A stretch of DNA of 64,000 bases from Raphanus sativus (Eukaryota > Streptophyta > Magnoliopsida > Brassicales > Brassicaceae). The notes below the pieces were generated by a model that was not told the origin of the DNA, did not search any database, and worked only from the letters and a program-made list of their open reading frames with translations. The DNA lies in assembly GCF_000801105.2 (NCBI RefSeq), contig NC_079516.1:45302908-45366907 (forward strand), written 5' to 3'. This document shows positions 48,138 through 60,074 of this stretch, one piece after another (the first letter of the stretch is position 1; each line of letters opens with the position of its first letter). The position numbers were made by a program, and so were the translations under genes.

Positions 48138-49438
48138 GGATATTTTGAGGATAAATGGATACGTAAATTATAAAGTTTTTAATAGCTGCTTGGCAAACAA
48201 GATCCCTTAATTTGAAAAGCCTTCTGCATAGGGATTCTTCACTGAAACACTTTTTCTTTGTTGAAGACAAAAATGCGATTTGCAATTTGCTTCTCTGATT
48301 GTCTGCCTTTTCTCCAGCGCTATTAGAAAGCCCCAATTTTTCTTTCTTTTCAGCTTGTCTGTCACCCCTGAGCTTCTTGCATGGCCTCTCCCCTCTGTTT
48401 GGGTTTACTATGGTATATATCTGAGTCATCTCTGTTGTTGTGATGGTCGGCAGTGTGTAGATCTGATGCTTTCCGTGCTACGCGGTCTAGATCTTTGAGA
48501 ACCGGGTCTGGATCTGTGTCTTCAAGCCTTCCTCTATGTCTGTCTGTAGATCTACTGTGGGTGAAAATTTCTCTAGCTGAGCGGTGTAGCGGTGGAGTAT
48601 TTCTGACTTGAGGGCACGACTTGGAGGCATGGATTTCCTTTGTTCTGGAACCTTTGGTTTCATCCCCATCCTCATTTCCCTCTTTTGAGGGTGGCAGGTG
48701 GAGCGTTAAGGTGGTGCTGTTATGGAGGCGGTGGAGGCGATTTGGTCGTGGGGTACGCTATCGAGTAATCCACACACCACAAACGGCGAAACCGACCCAT
48801 ATGTTTCTAAAGTCTACGCTTTCTAGTTTAATTTCTCGTTTTCATTGGATTTTCTCCATGTTGTAATTTGTTAGAGGTTAGTGCAGTATAGAGCGTCTTT
48901 TCTGTTTTTTTTTCTCTTGACTTTTGCTCCGTTTTTCTCTTTCCTAGTAGAAGCATTAAGTTTAGTTTGGTGTGCGATCTATGGATCTTCTTTATGGTAA
49001 TGGTCTTAGCTGACGTAGCAGATATCTCGGTGATGCAGCTCTGGCGGTGTTCCCGGTGGTCAATAGTATCTTTTTGTATCTAGAATTTACCGAATTGAGT
49101 CAGTTTTTTTTGGACTTATTAGGTTTTTATATCTTTTTATTACTTCTATTATGTGTATGTTAAAAGAAAAATCCATAACCTTTTTAAAAATTTGGAAGTT
49201 TAATTAGAAAATCCTAATTCTTTTTTTGAAATATAATTTTACTATTAAAATTTATAATTTAGGAAAACTCTATTTTATAAAATGACTATTTATATAGAAA
49301 TTTATGTTACATAAAAAGTCGATTTAAGGAAAGCAAATCTTTGGAATTTTTTTCTGAAAAATGGTTCTTGTATCATAGTTTAGATCGTTTCAGTTTTGTA
49401 TTCTTCTTCCAAATCGTAATATCAACCAAAGGAAAAAA
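48138..49438. other. GC-richer segment, possible retroposon, unassigned
   Basis: 48240-49080 is clearly richer in GC than its surroundings. Open frames exist on both strands (for example minus 48106-48429 and 48487-48675) but none shows a recognised domain. It may be a second GC-rich retroposon; no tail or duplication could be fixed. Confidence 0.3.
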
Positions 49439-49579
49439 ATGGAATGGCCTAAGAAGTTCATAATTCATACGGACCTTGCAAACATGGAATGGCCTAAGAA
49501 ATTAATTATTCATACGGACCTTACAAACATGGAATATCCATGGCTTAAGAAGTTCATTATTCATACGGACTACAATTCT
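49439..49579 (+). repeat. In-frame 45-bp triplication in the RNase H region
   Basis: Units at 49439-49483 and 49484-49528, both beginning atggaatggcctaagaa, and a third at 49529-49579 with a 6-base insertion. Each encodes MEWPKK(F/L)IIHTD or a close variant. The third unit leads into the normal RNase H sequence. Confidence 0.85.
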
Positions 49580-49789
49580 CTCAAACATCTCAAGGGCCAA
49601 AAGAAAGCTGAACAAAAAGCATGCTATGTGGTTTTAATTCATATGGGCATTTCCATATATCATCCGCTTCAAACAAGGTAAGGTCAGGAAAATCTTATGG
49701 CAAATGCACTCTCCATGAGGTATGTCCTGCTCACTACATTGGGTGTTAAGGGTTTGATTGACATGGCATTAGCATGATGCTATGCTCAT

Positions 49790-50540
49790 TATTATCAAAT
49801 CAACATTTATCATTTAGAAAAGCATTTATAAGATGTTAATGTTTTCCAAATGCTCTTTACGCAATGCTCTTATATGGAATTTTTAGTAGAGTATTTGCAT
49901 ATAGAATAAATAAAAACTTAAAAATAATTATATATAATTAATCTATTTTTATTATTTAAAAATATATTTATTAAAAAGAATGATATTTTACATTTAAAAT
50001 ATAATATAATTTATATAATTACATAAATCATTCATTATTTTTAATAAAAAATAAAATAATACATATTTATATATTATATAATAAACATATCTATATTAAT
50101 TTTTATGATACTATTATATGTGAATTATTTGCTGCTCTACCAATACATAAATAATGATAGTTTATATAGATTATATATAATTATTATTTTTATTTAATAA
50201 CAGAAAAAAATATTTTTATATCCAATTTTTTATATTTATTTATATTTATTTTAATAATAATATAGTATTTCACATTTAAAATTTAATTTATTTATATAAT
50301 TAAATAAGATTCATTATTTTTAATAACAAATATATTATTAATATATATTATAATTTATTAATTTAATAATTTAATAATAAATTTAATTTAATTTATATAC
50401 TAACTTTTATAATAATTTTAAAATTATATACTGTTAATCCTATACCAATCACTTTATTAAAATTTTTAATGAAAATATACCGTTTCTACAGCATATTAAT
50501 TCTACCGCTTACTAATTTTACAGCATAATGTTACTGTTTC
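49790..50540. other. AT-rich interruption of the gypsy remnant
   Basis: About 750 bases of almost pure AT lie between RNase H and integrase debris. It is presumably an inserted, decayed element. Terminal words such as gcatgatgctatgctc and acagcataatgttac hint at MITE ends, but no duplication was found. Confidence 0.4.
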
Positions 50541-51917
50541 TTTATCAGAGGCCTAAGTTATAACGGTTTGAATAGATCAAAACATAATATGAGCATGGTC
50601 CTTACTTTAAAGAAAGTTACCAAGCTTGTGGGAAACTTGCTAGTGGAAAATTCTATAGGATTGACGGTAATCTCTCCTTTGAGAATCACTCGTGTGTTCT
50701 TTATTGCTCTTTGGAGAGAACTGTTTGCTACGGAAGCTCGCTTAAGAGAAGTTATGGGCCCATTTTGGTGTAACCAAGACCTTGGATGCTTTGATGGAAC
50801 ATTTACGTTAGCTGCTATGTAAAGGGATGTGGAAATATTTTGTGGCCGATGCACCATATTTTCAAAACAACCAAGGTCATAGCACAACCCCTAGGTAAGT
50901 ACATTCTTTTGCTTGTACCTAGTGAACCATGGACTGATATCTCACTGGATTTAGCGCTATGTTTGCCTAAAACTAGGAAATGGAATGATTCGATACTTGT
51001 GGTTGTAGATAGGTTTTCAAAGATGGAATTCAAAGAAGCTTGGAGTGGAACTTGAAGATCTGGAGCTCACTTCGAAAAATGAAGGCCACTTTACTCGACC
51101 AAGTGGTAAATATAAAGACTTCAGTTGAGCCATAATTGAAAAGGAATGCTTGTAAACTAAATTGGTTCATTAACTCCCATTTCATGACCAATCCGGATGC
51201 GACCAAATATCTAGGTGGCCAAAGATGTCCACCTGTTTAAGATGAGGCCTTGGTAATTCCTCATGGGTCAATGATCAGATCTAAATCTAAGAAGTAACCA
51301 TATATCTTGGTGGCCTTTGTGCAAGATACGTCCCACTGTCCAAGTCAAAGCTGCACAGGAAAATTTGAGGAGGCACTTCCCTAATCCTTTATTTTGTTCG
51401 CAAGTTTCTGAAGTGTTGACTGTTTTATATACATACATTACCTTCTAGAAAAGGCCTATTCCAATTCTACATGAACAAATTTTGATTATTTTCTAGTAAA
51501 GCAAGTGTAAAATCTTATATGCTTTTGAGAGCAACCTTTGATTGTTAGTTTGTCATATCTAACAATCGACTTGGCTTGGTTTGTTGTGTAATATATGGAC
51601 GTAGCCATTATAGAGTACATCAAATGATTATACAGCAACTTTTCTGTGACCTTGCGTTCCACCATCTCGTTCTTGTTGGTGCTAGTAGTCCATCGACCAA
51701 AGATATATCAACCACCATCGGCAAAGTACATTCATTAGACCAGATTCTATCAAAGTGTCATCTTGTTGGTGCTGATTGCCCTATCTTATTCTGGCTGGCG
51801 AATCACTGGATTTATAAACGTGAGTTTCTTGCGAGTTTCAACTTGTTCATAAGGTTTTTGTGAACTTGTGAATATATATGTTAATGGTCGCTGCATGTTT
51901 AATCATTATATATACTA

Positions 51918-51960
51918 CTAGATTCCGATCCGCCCTTTAACCATTATAAAAAAGGCGGAT
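51918..51960 (-). mobile_element. Helitron 3' terminus on the minus strand
   Basis: Read on the minus strand: a stem CCGCCTTTT..AAAGGGCGG (51930-51958), then ATCGGAATCTAG followed by T. A hairpin a few bases before CTAG/T is the hallmark of a Helitron 3' end. The matching 5' TC end was not located; the element would extend to the right. Confidence 0.55.
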
Positions 51961-53006
51961 ATATTTTTTATTTTTATTTTTTTCAAATTTTTTAGTTTTT
52001 ATATTTATTTGTTTGTAATCATATTTATATTTAATATTAATTTAATTTGATAGAATAGTTTTTAAGTAAATAAAATATATAGTTAGACATAATATTTATC
52101 AATAGATCATGTTCCTATTTTAATAGAATAGATATAAACATTTATATCATTATCTTTTATGATTATCTGTTGGGGGTGAATTATGTTAGTTTATTTCATT
52201 TTGTTATCTAACCTTATACTTGGTTGGCAACTTTTTGTGAACGTCCATTTTACTAGAATAATAAAATGTAATATTTGTTTACTACATTTTCATATTCGCA
52301 AATTTATCAATATTTAGTTTAACAAGAGTATACGATATAATTTCTATAAATTAATATTCAAAACATGATAAACTAATATATTTCAAATTAGATATGTCAA
52401 AATAATATATAATTTAATAAAATAGTTTAAACCTCTTAAATATATGATCCTAGTACAATTATAAAATTATAATTACTATATATTAGATATATAATAAGTT
52501 TATATCATAAATAAAATGATTATTGTTTATTTTTCTTCACAACATAAACTATCTCTAATTTTTAGTACTTTGATATTATTTTGTCGAATTATGAATTAAA
52601 TGTGGCTATATTTTCTATATTTATTTTTGATAAACTAGAAATATAGAATAGTCTAATAAAAAGAGATGAAAACCAAAGGTACAGAGTTTATTCAATATAA
52701 GACTATGAGATAGTTTTATTTATTTAAAGATAAATAAATACTTTACAAATATATATTTTAAAATAATAAATTAATAAATTCCATGTCCTCAGATTATAGA
52801 TTTTTTACTCTATATACATTAAAATTTCTTAAAAATTTTGAATCTGGAAACAATTAGCAAAACTAGAAATTTCTGAGTAGTTTTTTAAAATTTACTAATT
52901 AAAGGTCAGAGTACGTAAATAATTTTTTAGTGTTTTGGGAAACCAGTCAAACATTTAACTAACATTTGACAGAAGAAAACTAGTGGTGGTAACACGAAGT
53001 CTATAA
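51961..53006. other. AT-rich DNA next to the minus-strand Helitron end
   Basis: Possibly the body of the minus-strand Helitron. Nothing else is recognised. Confidence 0.35.
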
Positions 53007-53692
53007 TCTATCTTATTAAAATAGAAACATTCTGTTGGACCTAACATTTATTTTGTAAGTTTTTAAATTAAATACATCTTTATACTTTATAGTTAAACAT
53101 ACATTAAATCACTAATGTTCCTTTCTTTATACTACTATCCTTGTTTCCAAACAATATACTTATTTCTTTATACTACTATCAATGTTTCCAAACAATATAC
53201 TTATTTTTTTATACTACTATCAATGTTTCCAAACAATATATTTTTATACTACTATCAATGTTTCCAAATAATACAATAATTAATCTTAGTTATTTTATAT
53301 CTATCATTTTCTCTTTAATTTTTGTAGAAACGTCATAATTTCATAAATTTCAAAATAGTGAACTTTAAAATTTCGATTATAAGATTACAAATTATGAAAC
53401 TATTACAATTTAAATCCAATTAGATTACATATCGGTCATCCATAAGTTCAATCGGTTAGTCTCCGATTTTAGTGATTTTTTAATATGAATATTTTAAAAA
53501 CATAAATTGAATTGTCAGATCTCCGGATTAACCGGTATAATCACAATCGGGATGAATTTAAAAATACTGATTTAAATGCAAAAATATTTTAAATACACAC
53601 TCTTTAAAAATTATCAAAATATTTATTAAATTATTAGTGAAATTTTTCATCGTAAAATATCCCGCGCTTCAAAAGCGCGGGTCAAAATCTAG
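53007..53692 (+). mobile_element. Non-autonomous Helitron (ATREP-like), 686 bp
   Basis: The 5' end TCTATCTTATTAAAATAG is preceded by A. The 3' end has a perfect hairpin CCCGCGCTT/AAGCGCGGG (53661-53681) followed by tcaaaatCTAG and then T. Insertion between A and T without duplication is the Helitron rule. It encodes nothing and contains a minisatellite at 53123-53273. Confidence 0.8.
53123..53273. repeat. About 40-bp minisatellite, four units, inside the Helitron
   Basis: Repeats of tttatactactatcaatgtt followed by tccaaacaatatactta, with length changes in the last units. Confidence 0.85.
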
Positions 53693-54541
53693 TTAATTTT
53701 AAACGTGCGTTACATTTTAGACTTTCAGTTTTGTATGTCCTATGCTAATTATTTTTGTGAGAGAAACCTAGACTATTTACTAATAAAAGCGTTACTTCCA
53801 ATTTTTGTTTTCATATGTTATATGATTATTTTAAGAGAATCGTTTTGCAAATATCTATATTTGATATACGTTACGTTGTAAAAAAATAAACTCAAGATAT
53901 ACATCATGGTCGTAGACATTAAATATCAGCAGTTGCACCAACATCGGAGTAAAAGACAAAAACTATAAATCATTACAATATTACCAGAAAATGATGTGGA
54001 ATTCGACCGGAAATAAATTAAATAAAGAAATCGCTAGAGACAATTTTTATCAAATGAAAATTAAAAAGACTTGTATCACAATCATATGAAAGAAGAAACA
54101 GATTTGCATTATTTTTTTTAAATTATATACAAAAAACCTCCATTCGTTGACCCTTCCCTGTCCTCCAATGGCGGCCCCTACGCCGTTGGCCTTGCTTCTT
54201 TCTCTTTCTCTATCTCTCTCACAAAAGCTCAAATAGCCCAGCAAGCAAAGTAGTCCAAAAAGAAACAAGATAAGAAGAAGCCAAACTCGCAAAGAAACAA
54301 AAAGCAGAAAAAAAAAGAAAAGAAAAAAAATATAGTGAAACCAAAGATTTAGAGGAGAGCAAAAAAATCGCCTTTTTAACACCTCATTCCCTCTTTCTCC
54401 GGCACTCTGTATAACGAAAAACGAGACCAAAGACGCAAACTTTAAGCTCTTCTTTTTGTGTGTGTGTCTGTGTTTTCTCTTCTATATTCTTCTTCTTCTT
54501 TATTTCTTTCTCTTTTTATTTTTATCTTTATTTCCGACAAA
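53693..54541. other. CYP734A1 upstream region and leader
   Basis: From about 54430 to the ATG the DNA is CT-rich (ttctcttctatattcttcttc), typical of a plant leader. A clear TATA box could not be chosen. The open frame at 54050-54430 on the minus strand is a composition artefact. Confidence 0.45.
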
Positions 54542-57500
54542 ATGGAGGACGAAAGTAGCAGCAACTGGTTGATTTCAAAGGTTCTCCTTTTGTCTGTAAT
54601 GCTTAGTCTTGTAATTGTGAAAGGCATGTCTCTGCTTTGGTGGAGACCCAGAAAGATCGAAGAACATTTCTCAAAACAGGGAATTCGAGGCCCTCCCTAT
54701 CATTTCTTCATCGGTAATGTTAAAGAACTTGTTGGCATGATGCTTAAAGCTTCTTCTCATCCTATGCCTTTCTCTCACAATATCCTCCCAAGAGTTCTCT
54801 CTTTCTACCATCACTGGAGGAAAATCTATGGTTTGTTCCTCTTCTTTTTCAGATTCAGATAGTTCCTTTTTTACTCTGCTTCTAAATTGTAAAATTCACT
54901 TTTTTCACTACAAGACTCACTTCGTCTCTTTTTTTTATTTGGTGAATTTGTTTCTTGGGTTTTCATCCGCATTTTTGGGATTTTTGGTTCTTTCATCTGT
55001 TAGTTGAAATGATATGCAGTGAGTTTTCAAGTCGAGCAATACAAAAGGTTTTGTTTTATTAACCAAGTAAATAAATAAATAAAATTTTATTTCGATGTAT
55101 TATGTTTTGTCATGATCAAATAATGATGTCAGTACTTTGATGTGAAAAAAAAAGAGGCTCTGTTCTTCCCCACTATTTCCTCACAGGCTTAGTCATCATT
55201 TTCCCCTCTGTTAACTCTTGTCTTCTTTCTTTAGTTTTCAGATAAAAAAAAATGTTTCGGTTTCTGTGCAATGAATTAAATTTGCAGGAGTTTAGTAAAT
55301 TTTTGAGAGAGCACTTGGCATTTAACACAATACACTGTTTTTGTAAAGTTTCCCACTTCAAGATCTGTTCATGTTTACAGCTTCTTTTGTCTATGTTTGG
55401 TCTAATTTATTTAAGTGGGGTGTTAAATATTTTTTTTTTATAGGTGCTACGTTTTTGGTATGGTTCGGGCCAACTTCCCGGTTAACGGTGGCGGATCCGG
55501 ATCTGATCCGAGAAATATTTTCAAAATCTGAGTTCTACGAGAAGAACGAAGCTCACCCTTTGGTTAAACAGCTTGAAGGTGATGGACTTCTTAGCCTCAA
55601 AGGAGAAAAATGGGCTCATCATCGCAAAATCATCAGCCCCACATTTCATATGGAGAATCTCAAAGTAACTGAATTTTAACAAGCACCATTTTAATTTCTT
55701 TTTTTTTCTGTTTCTTTTCTTTTTTTTCTCATATTTTTTTCCGGCAGTTGCTTATACCGGTGGTGTTGAAAAGTGTGACGGAGATGGTGGAGAAATGGTC
55801 GGAGAAGCTATCAGAAACTGGCGAAGTTGAGGTCGACGTGTATGAGTGGTATCAAAACTTGACCGAAGATGTTATAAGCAGAACAGCTTTTGGAAGTAGC
55901 TATGAAGATGGCCGAGCGATTTTTAGACTACAAGCTCAACAAATGATTCTATGCGCTGAAGCTTTCCAGAAAGTCTTTATTCCTGGTTACAGGTAAAAGT
56001 AATTTTGGATATTCAAAAAGTGACTAATTTAAACCAAGAAGACTAATAAATATACCAATTTTATTATATTTTTTCAGTTTCTTTCCGACGAAAGGAAATT
56101 TGAAATCTTGGAAGTTAGACAAGGAGATAAGGAAGTCTTTGTTGAGGCTAATAGAGTTGCGGATAAAGAGCGAAGAAAGTAAGGAGCTGGAGGAGACGGC
56201 AGCAGCATCGGCTAAGGATTTGTTGGCTTTAATGATTCAGGCGAAAAATGTGACGGTGCAGGACATTGTGGAGGAGTGTAAAAGCTTCTTTTTCGCCGGG
56301 AAACAGACAACATCCAATCTGCTGACGTGGACGACCATCTTGCTAGCCATGCACCCGGAGTGGCAGGCCAAAGCACGTGATGAGGTCCTCAGGGTCTGCG
56401 GCTCACGTGATGTCCCCACTAAAGACCATGTCGTTAAGCTCAAAACGGTGCGTTTTCTCTCCTTTTATTTCTCTTTTGGTTTGTATTATTTCAGTTTCTA
56501 ATATATTATTCTCAATTTTTTTTTAAAATCCCCTTTAAATTTCACAAAGTAGTAAACCAATCACCACCTATTGAAAGAGAACTGGTAATGATAAATTTCC
56601 GCTACTGTTAATCATAGACTTTCTGTCGCCTTTGTTGCATTAAGTTCCCCACATGTCAAGAAAAAGGAATAGTTTTTATTCTTATATCTCCAAACCTTTA
56701 TTTTATTTTTCCAAATTATTGTTATAACTATAAATCTCGTTTATGATAAATTGATATACAATCTTAATTCTTTACTAAAAAATACTTCAAATTTCGTTCT
56801 GCCAAAAGTGTAAATATTAACTCAAATAACAAAAAGAAGAATGTATATGCAAATAATAATGTTCATGACAAAACAACTGAAGTTTTGTTTATTAAAGATT
56901 GAATATCAAAACATTAAACTATAACTTTCATAAAAACATTCTTTTTGTTTTATGTATGTGTGTTTGAAATGATAAAGTAGTTTTCTCTTTGACCGAAGAT
57001 AACCACACTCGTTTAATCTCGATCAAAACCAAAATGTTAAATATATAAAGAATATACAATGTGGATGTGTGTTTTTTTCTTAATCTCTTTTACATATTTG
57101 CAGTTGGGCATGATTCTGAACGAGTCCCTAAGGCTGTATCCACCAATTGTAGCGACAATCAGACGCGCAAAATCGGATGTTGAGCTAGGAGGGTACAAAA
57201 TCCCATGTGGCACGGAGCTGCTGATCCCAATCATAGCTGTCCATCACGATCAGGCAATTTGGGGTAACGACGTAAACGAATTCAATCCAGATCGATTCGC
57301 AAACGGAGTGCCTCGTGCTGCGAAACACCCTGTTGGGTTCATACCATTTGGTCTTGGAGCACGTACTTGCATTGGTCAGAATCTTGCCATTCTCCAAGCC
57401 AAGTTGACCCTTGCTATAATGATCCAACGCTTCACTTTTCACTTGGCTCCTACTTACCAACACGCACCTACCGTCCTCATGTTGCTCTATCCTCAGCACG

Positions 57501-57547
57501 GTGCACCGATCACTTTTCGGAAGTTGAACAATTGCGAGGATCGCTAA
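54542..57547 (+). CDS. CYP734A1: CYP734A1 (BAS1), brassinosteroid C-26 hydroxylase
   Basis: A microsomal cytochrome P450 that inactivates brassinolide and castasterone by C-26 hydroxylation, linking hormone level to light-controlled growth. Exons 54542-54830, 55444-55664, 55748-55992, 56078-56447 and 57104-57547 total 1569 nt, 522 residues (Arabidopsis BAS1 is about 520). The N-terminal membrane anchor is KVLLLSVMLSLVIVKGMSLL. The I-helix oxygen-binding motif AGKQT is near residue 325. The K-helix ESLR is near 382. FNPDRF is near 435. The heme loop PFGLGARTCIGQ has its ligand cysteine near 464. All splice sites are GT..AG and phases match. The third junction gives GYSFFP, where the remembered Arabidopsis protein has R instead of S. 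The linker after LIELR also differs. Nothing suggests loss of function. Confidence 0.96.
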
Positions 57548-57813
57548 GGAGAATCAACAAACAGTCCGAAGAAGCTCGTTCTGGAGTTTCAAGCTTGGGA
57601 TAAAAGATGTTCTCAAGCTTTCAAAACTGACATTCTCCTTTGTCGTTATTTTAACCTTCATAAATATATAGTTTTAACTTCAGAAACCATTTCTTTTCAA
57701 TTTTTTTAATTGTTTTATCAACCTTCTTCTGGTTTTAAATTGTGCTTTTGATTTTTGCTTTCTAGGACTAAGAGCCCTAACAAATATGTTAAATAAAAAA
57801 TTGCCTCCGTTAC
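57548..57813. other. CYP734A1 3' UTR and flank
   Basis: T-rich downstream DNA with several possible polyadenylation contexts. No other feature. Confidence 0.4.
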
Positions 57814-57875
57814 TACTCTCTCCGTTTCAAATTATATGTCGTTGTACTCTCTCCGTTTCAAATTATATGTCGTTG
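57814..57875. repeat. 31-bp perfect tandem duplication of a MITE end
   Basis: tactctctccgtttcaaatt.. at 57814-57844 is repeated without change at 57845-57875. Confidence 0.9.
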
Positions 57876-58085
57876 TAGAGGAAATTTTTTGTTTCAAAAT
57901 AAGTGTCGTTTTCGGTTTTCAATGCAAAATTTATTGACAATATTCTATTTTCTATTTTTCTATTGGTTGATACATGGTTAGGTGTATTGGTAATAGTGTT
58001 TTTATTTTGGAAATATGTAAAATTAAATGTTTTCTTAATCTGTGTGCATAAGGTTAAAACTACATATAATATGAAACAGATGGAG
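57816..58085. mobile_element. Stowaway-like MITE with duplicated left end
   Basis: The left end CTCTCTCCGTTTCAAATTATA follows TA. The right end is tatgaaacagatggag followed by TA. The left terminal 31 bases, including their TA, occur twice in tandem (57814-57844 and 57845-57875), so the left boundary could be either copy. Confidence 0.65.
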
Positions 58086-58723
58086 TATTATATATGTATG
58101 GTACGGTACCCCACATCATCTTTGTGTCTCTATTAATAAATTAACTCGAATTCAGTTTTCTCCGGAATTATGGGGCTTATTGATTAATTAAGACGTTTTA
58201 GAGTATTCCATTATTTCAAATTAGGTGTTTTTTCTTGACTTAAAGGCTTAATAATTATACAAAAATTTAAATAGATATATAACCAATTTAAAAATCATTA
58301 AAATATATTATTTTATGCTTTTGAATATTTCATAATAAATTAAATATTAATTTTTATGTATGATAATTTTGGAAAAAAATCATATATACATAAAAAATAT
58401 ATACATGGATTTATATTTATTTTAAGATATTATGATGTAAAATATTTTTGGATAACATAATATTGAACATTTTCAGATAATGATGTCTATCAAGTTAGTG
58501 AATTTGTTTTAATTTATGGGTAATTATATATCAAAAAAATTAGTCTAATTATTTACTAAGGGCAATAAAAAATTCAAATGTTTTAGTGCAAAAATTATTT
58601 CAAAAATAATATTATTTTTTAAATTCCTTTGCAATTTTTTTTTTGCTGACAAATAAAATCACAATGAATTTGACTGTCCTAAGAAATTTATTTTAAAAAT
58701 AGATGATTGATTCTGTATAATGT

Positions 58724-58726
<3 letters not shown>

Positions 58727-58758
<32 letters not shown>
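58727..58758. repeat. (AT)n microsatellite
   Basis: About 32 bases of AT. A similar run lies near 59022-59045. Confidence 0.9.
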
Positions 58759-58762
<4 letters not shown>

Positions 58763-59102
58763 TTAATATTTTAATATTCATAAAGTAAGTATAGGATAAT
58801 TTTAACTATGATATTATCATTAGATTTTTTATTTATTTTTAAAATAAATGATAAGTTATCAGTTAAATCATTAAAATTATTTATTGATTAATAATTGAGT
58901 ATAAAATATAAATAAACCTAAAATTATGAAAAGGAGTGCAAAATCATCAAATTCATTTTTCAAATCATAATGATTGATTTTGATTGTGCTAAAAGTTTAT
59001 TTTAAAAGATAGAAAATTCATTATATATATATATATATATATATATTAAAATAGAGTTAGGCTAATATTGTTAAACCAAATATAATATGAAAGATATATA
59101 TA

Positions 59103-59358
59103 CTACCTCCGTTCCTGAAAATAGAATTTTTTACATTTTATTTTTGTTCCATAAAGATAGATTTTCTATATTTTAAGGTATTTTTTGATACTTTTAAGAT
59201 ACATTAATTGAAAACATTTGAATAGACTAAATATTATTGGTTCATAATTATTGGAAAGTGTATAATAAATATAAATAAAAAGTTTAATTGAAAACATTGA
59301 TTGTTTTCTTAATATGCGCAAATTGTCTAGAAAATCTTATTTTCAGGAACGGAGGTAG
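59103..59358. mobile_element. Stowaway-like MITE, well preserved ends
   Basis: 256 bp between TA (59101-59102) and TA (59359-59360). The terminal inverted repeat CTACCTCCGTTCCTGAAAATA is nearly perfect at both ends. Confidence 0.85.
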
Positions 59359-60074
59359 TAATATTTTAATATTACTAAAGTAAATATAGGATAAATATAA
59401 ATATGATATTGTCATTATAATTTTTTAACTATTCTTAAGACAATGATAAATTATCAGTTAAATCACTAAAATTATCTAACTTGAAATTATGGAGAGTATG
59501 ACAAATAAAACAATTTACTTCTCATAGTATAAATATGTATATAATATTTAAATGTTACTAATATAAATATAATGTAAAATTAATTATGATATCATCGTTA
59601 TTTTTTTTAATTATTCTCAAGATAGTGATAATAATGAATTATCAGTTAAATCACTAAAATTATTTATTAAAATTAATATTTGAACATAAAATATGATTTT
59701 TCCTAAAATTATGGAGAATATGAAAAATGAGCAAAATATTGAAACTACTAAATGAAATTATTGAAAATATTGACAAGTAAACGAAAAAAACTCAAAACTA
59801 TGGAGAAGTTGACACATAAGCCAATTGAACATAAAATATGACATATCCTAAAATTATGGATAGCATGATAAATCAGCAAAATATTAAAACTATTAATTAA
59901 AATTATTTAAAATATTGACAAATAAGGAAAAAAACTTAAAAACTATGGAGAAATTGACAAATAAACCAAATCACTTCATAAATTGAAATTATTAAAAGTA
60001 TTGACAAATAAACAAACAAAAACCTAAAACTATGGAGAAATTGAAACTTAAACCAAATCATTTCATAAATAATA

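Larger units (their letters stand above)
49439..51340 (+). pseudogene. Decayed Ty3/gypsy pol remnant
   Basis: Plus-strand gypsy debris. An RNase H piece comes first (KFIIHTDYNSLKHLKGQKK) with its TD motif triplicated. Debris of RYVLLTTLGVKGL follows. After an AT-rich interruption comes the integrase zinc-finger side (about 50600-50850; GPFWCNQDLGCFDGTF matching the GHFGVAKTLDVL region). The integrase core is at 50850-51030 (EPWTDISLDLALCLP, NDSILVVVDRFSKM). The core is then cut. A GSMIRSKSKK-like polyprotein end appears near 51270. Several stops and frameshifts make it inactive. No LTRs were identified. Confidence 0.78.
58480..60060. repeat. Degenerate AT-rich repeat array
   Basis: A block with atgatatta(t/g)cattat..gataa..ttatcagttaaatcactaaa occurs near 58795-58900, 59390-59480 and 59575-59670. 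From 59690 a second motif family (cctaaaattatggaga, attgacaaataaacc) repeats at intervals of about 60-90 bases. A Stowaway-like MITE is inserted at 59103-59358. Confidence 0.6.

Noticed and set aside
49790..50540. Complete MITE inside the gypsy remnant
   Set aside because: No matching terminal repeats or target duplication could be paired, so it is only noted as an AT-rich interruption.
53123..53273. CRISPR-like regular repeats
   Set aside because: Units are contiguous AT-rich minisatellite copies without unique spacers, inside a plant Helitron.
54050..54430. 126-codon minus-strand open frame upstream of CYP734A1
   Set aside because: Low-complexity F/L-rich product caused by the purine-rich leader region.
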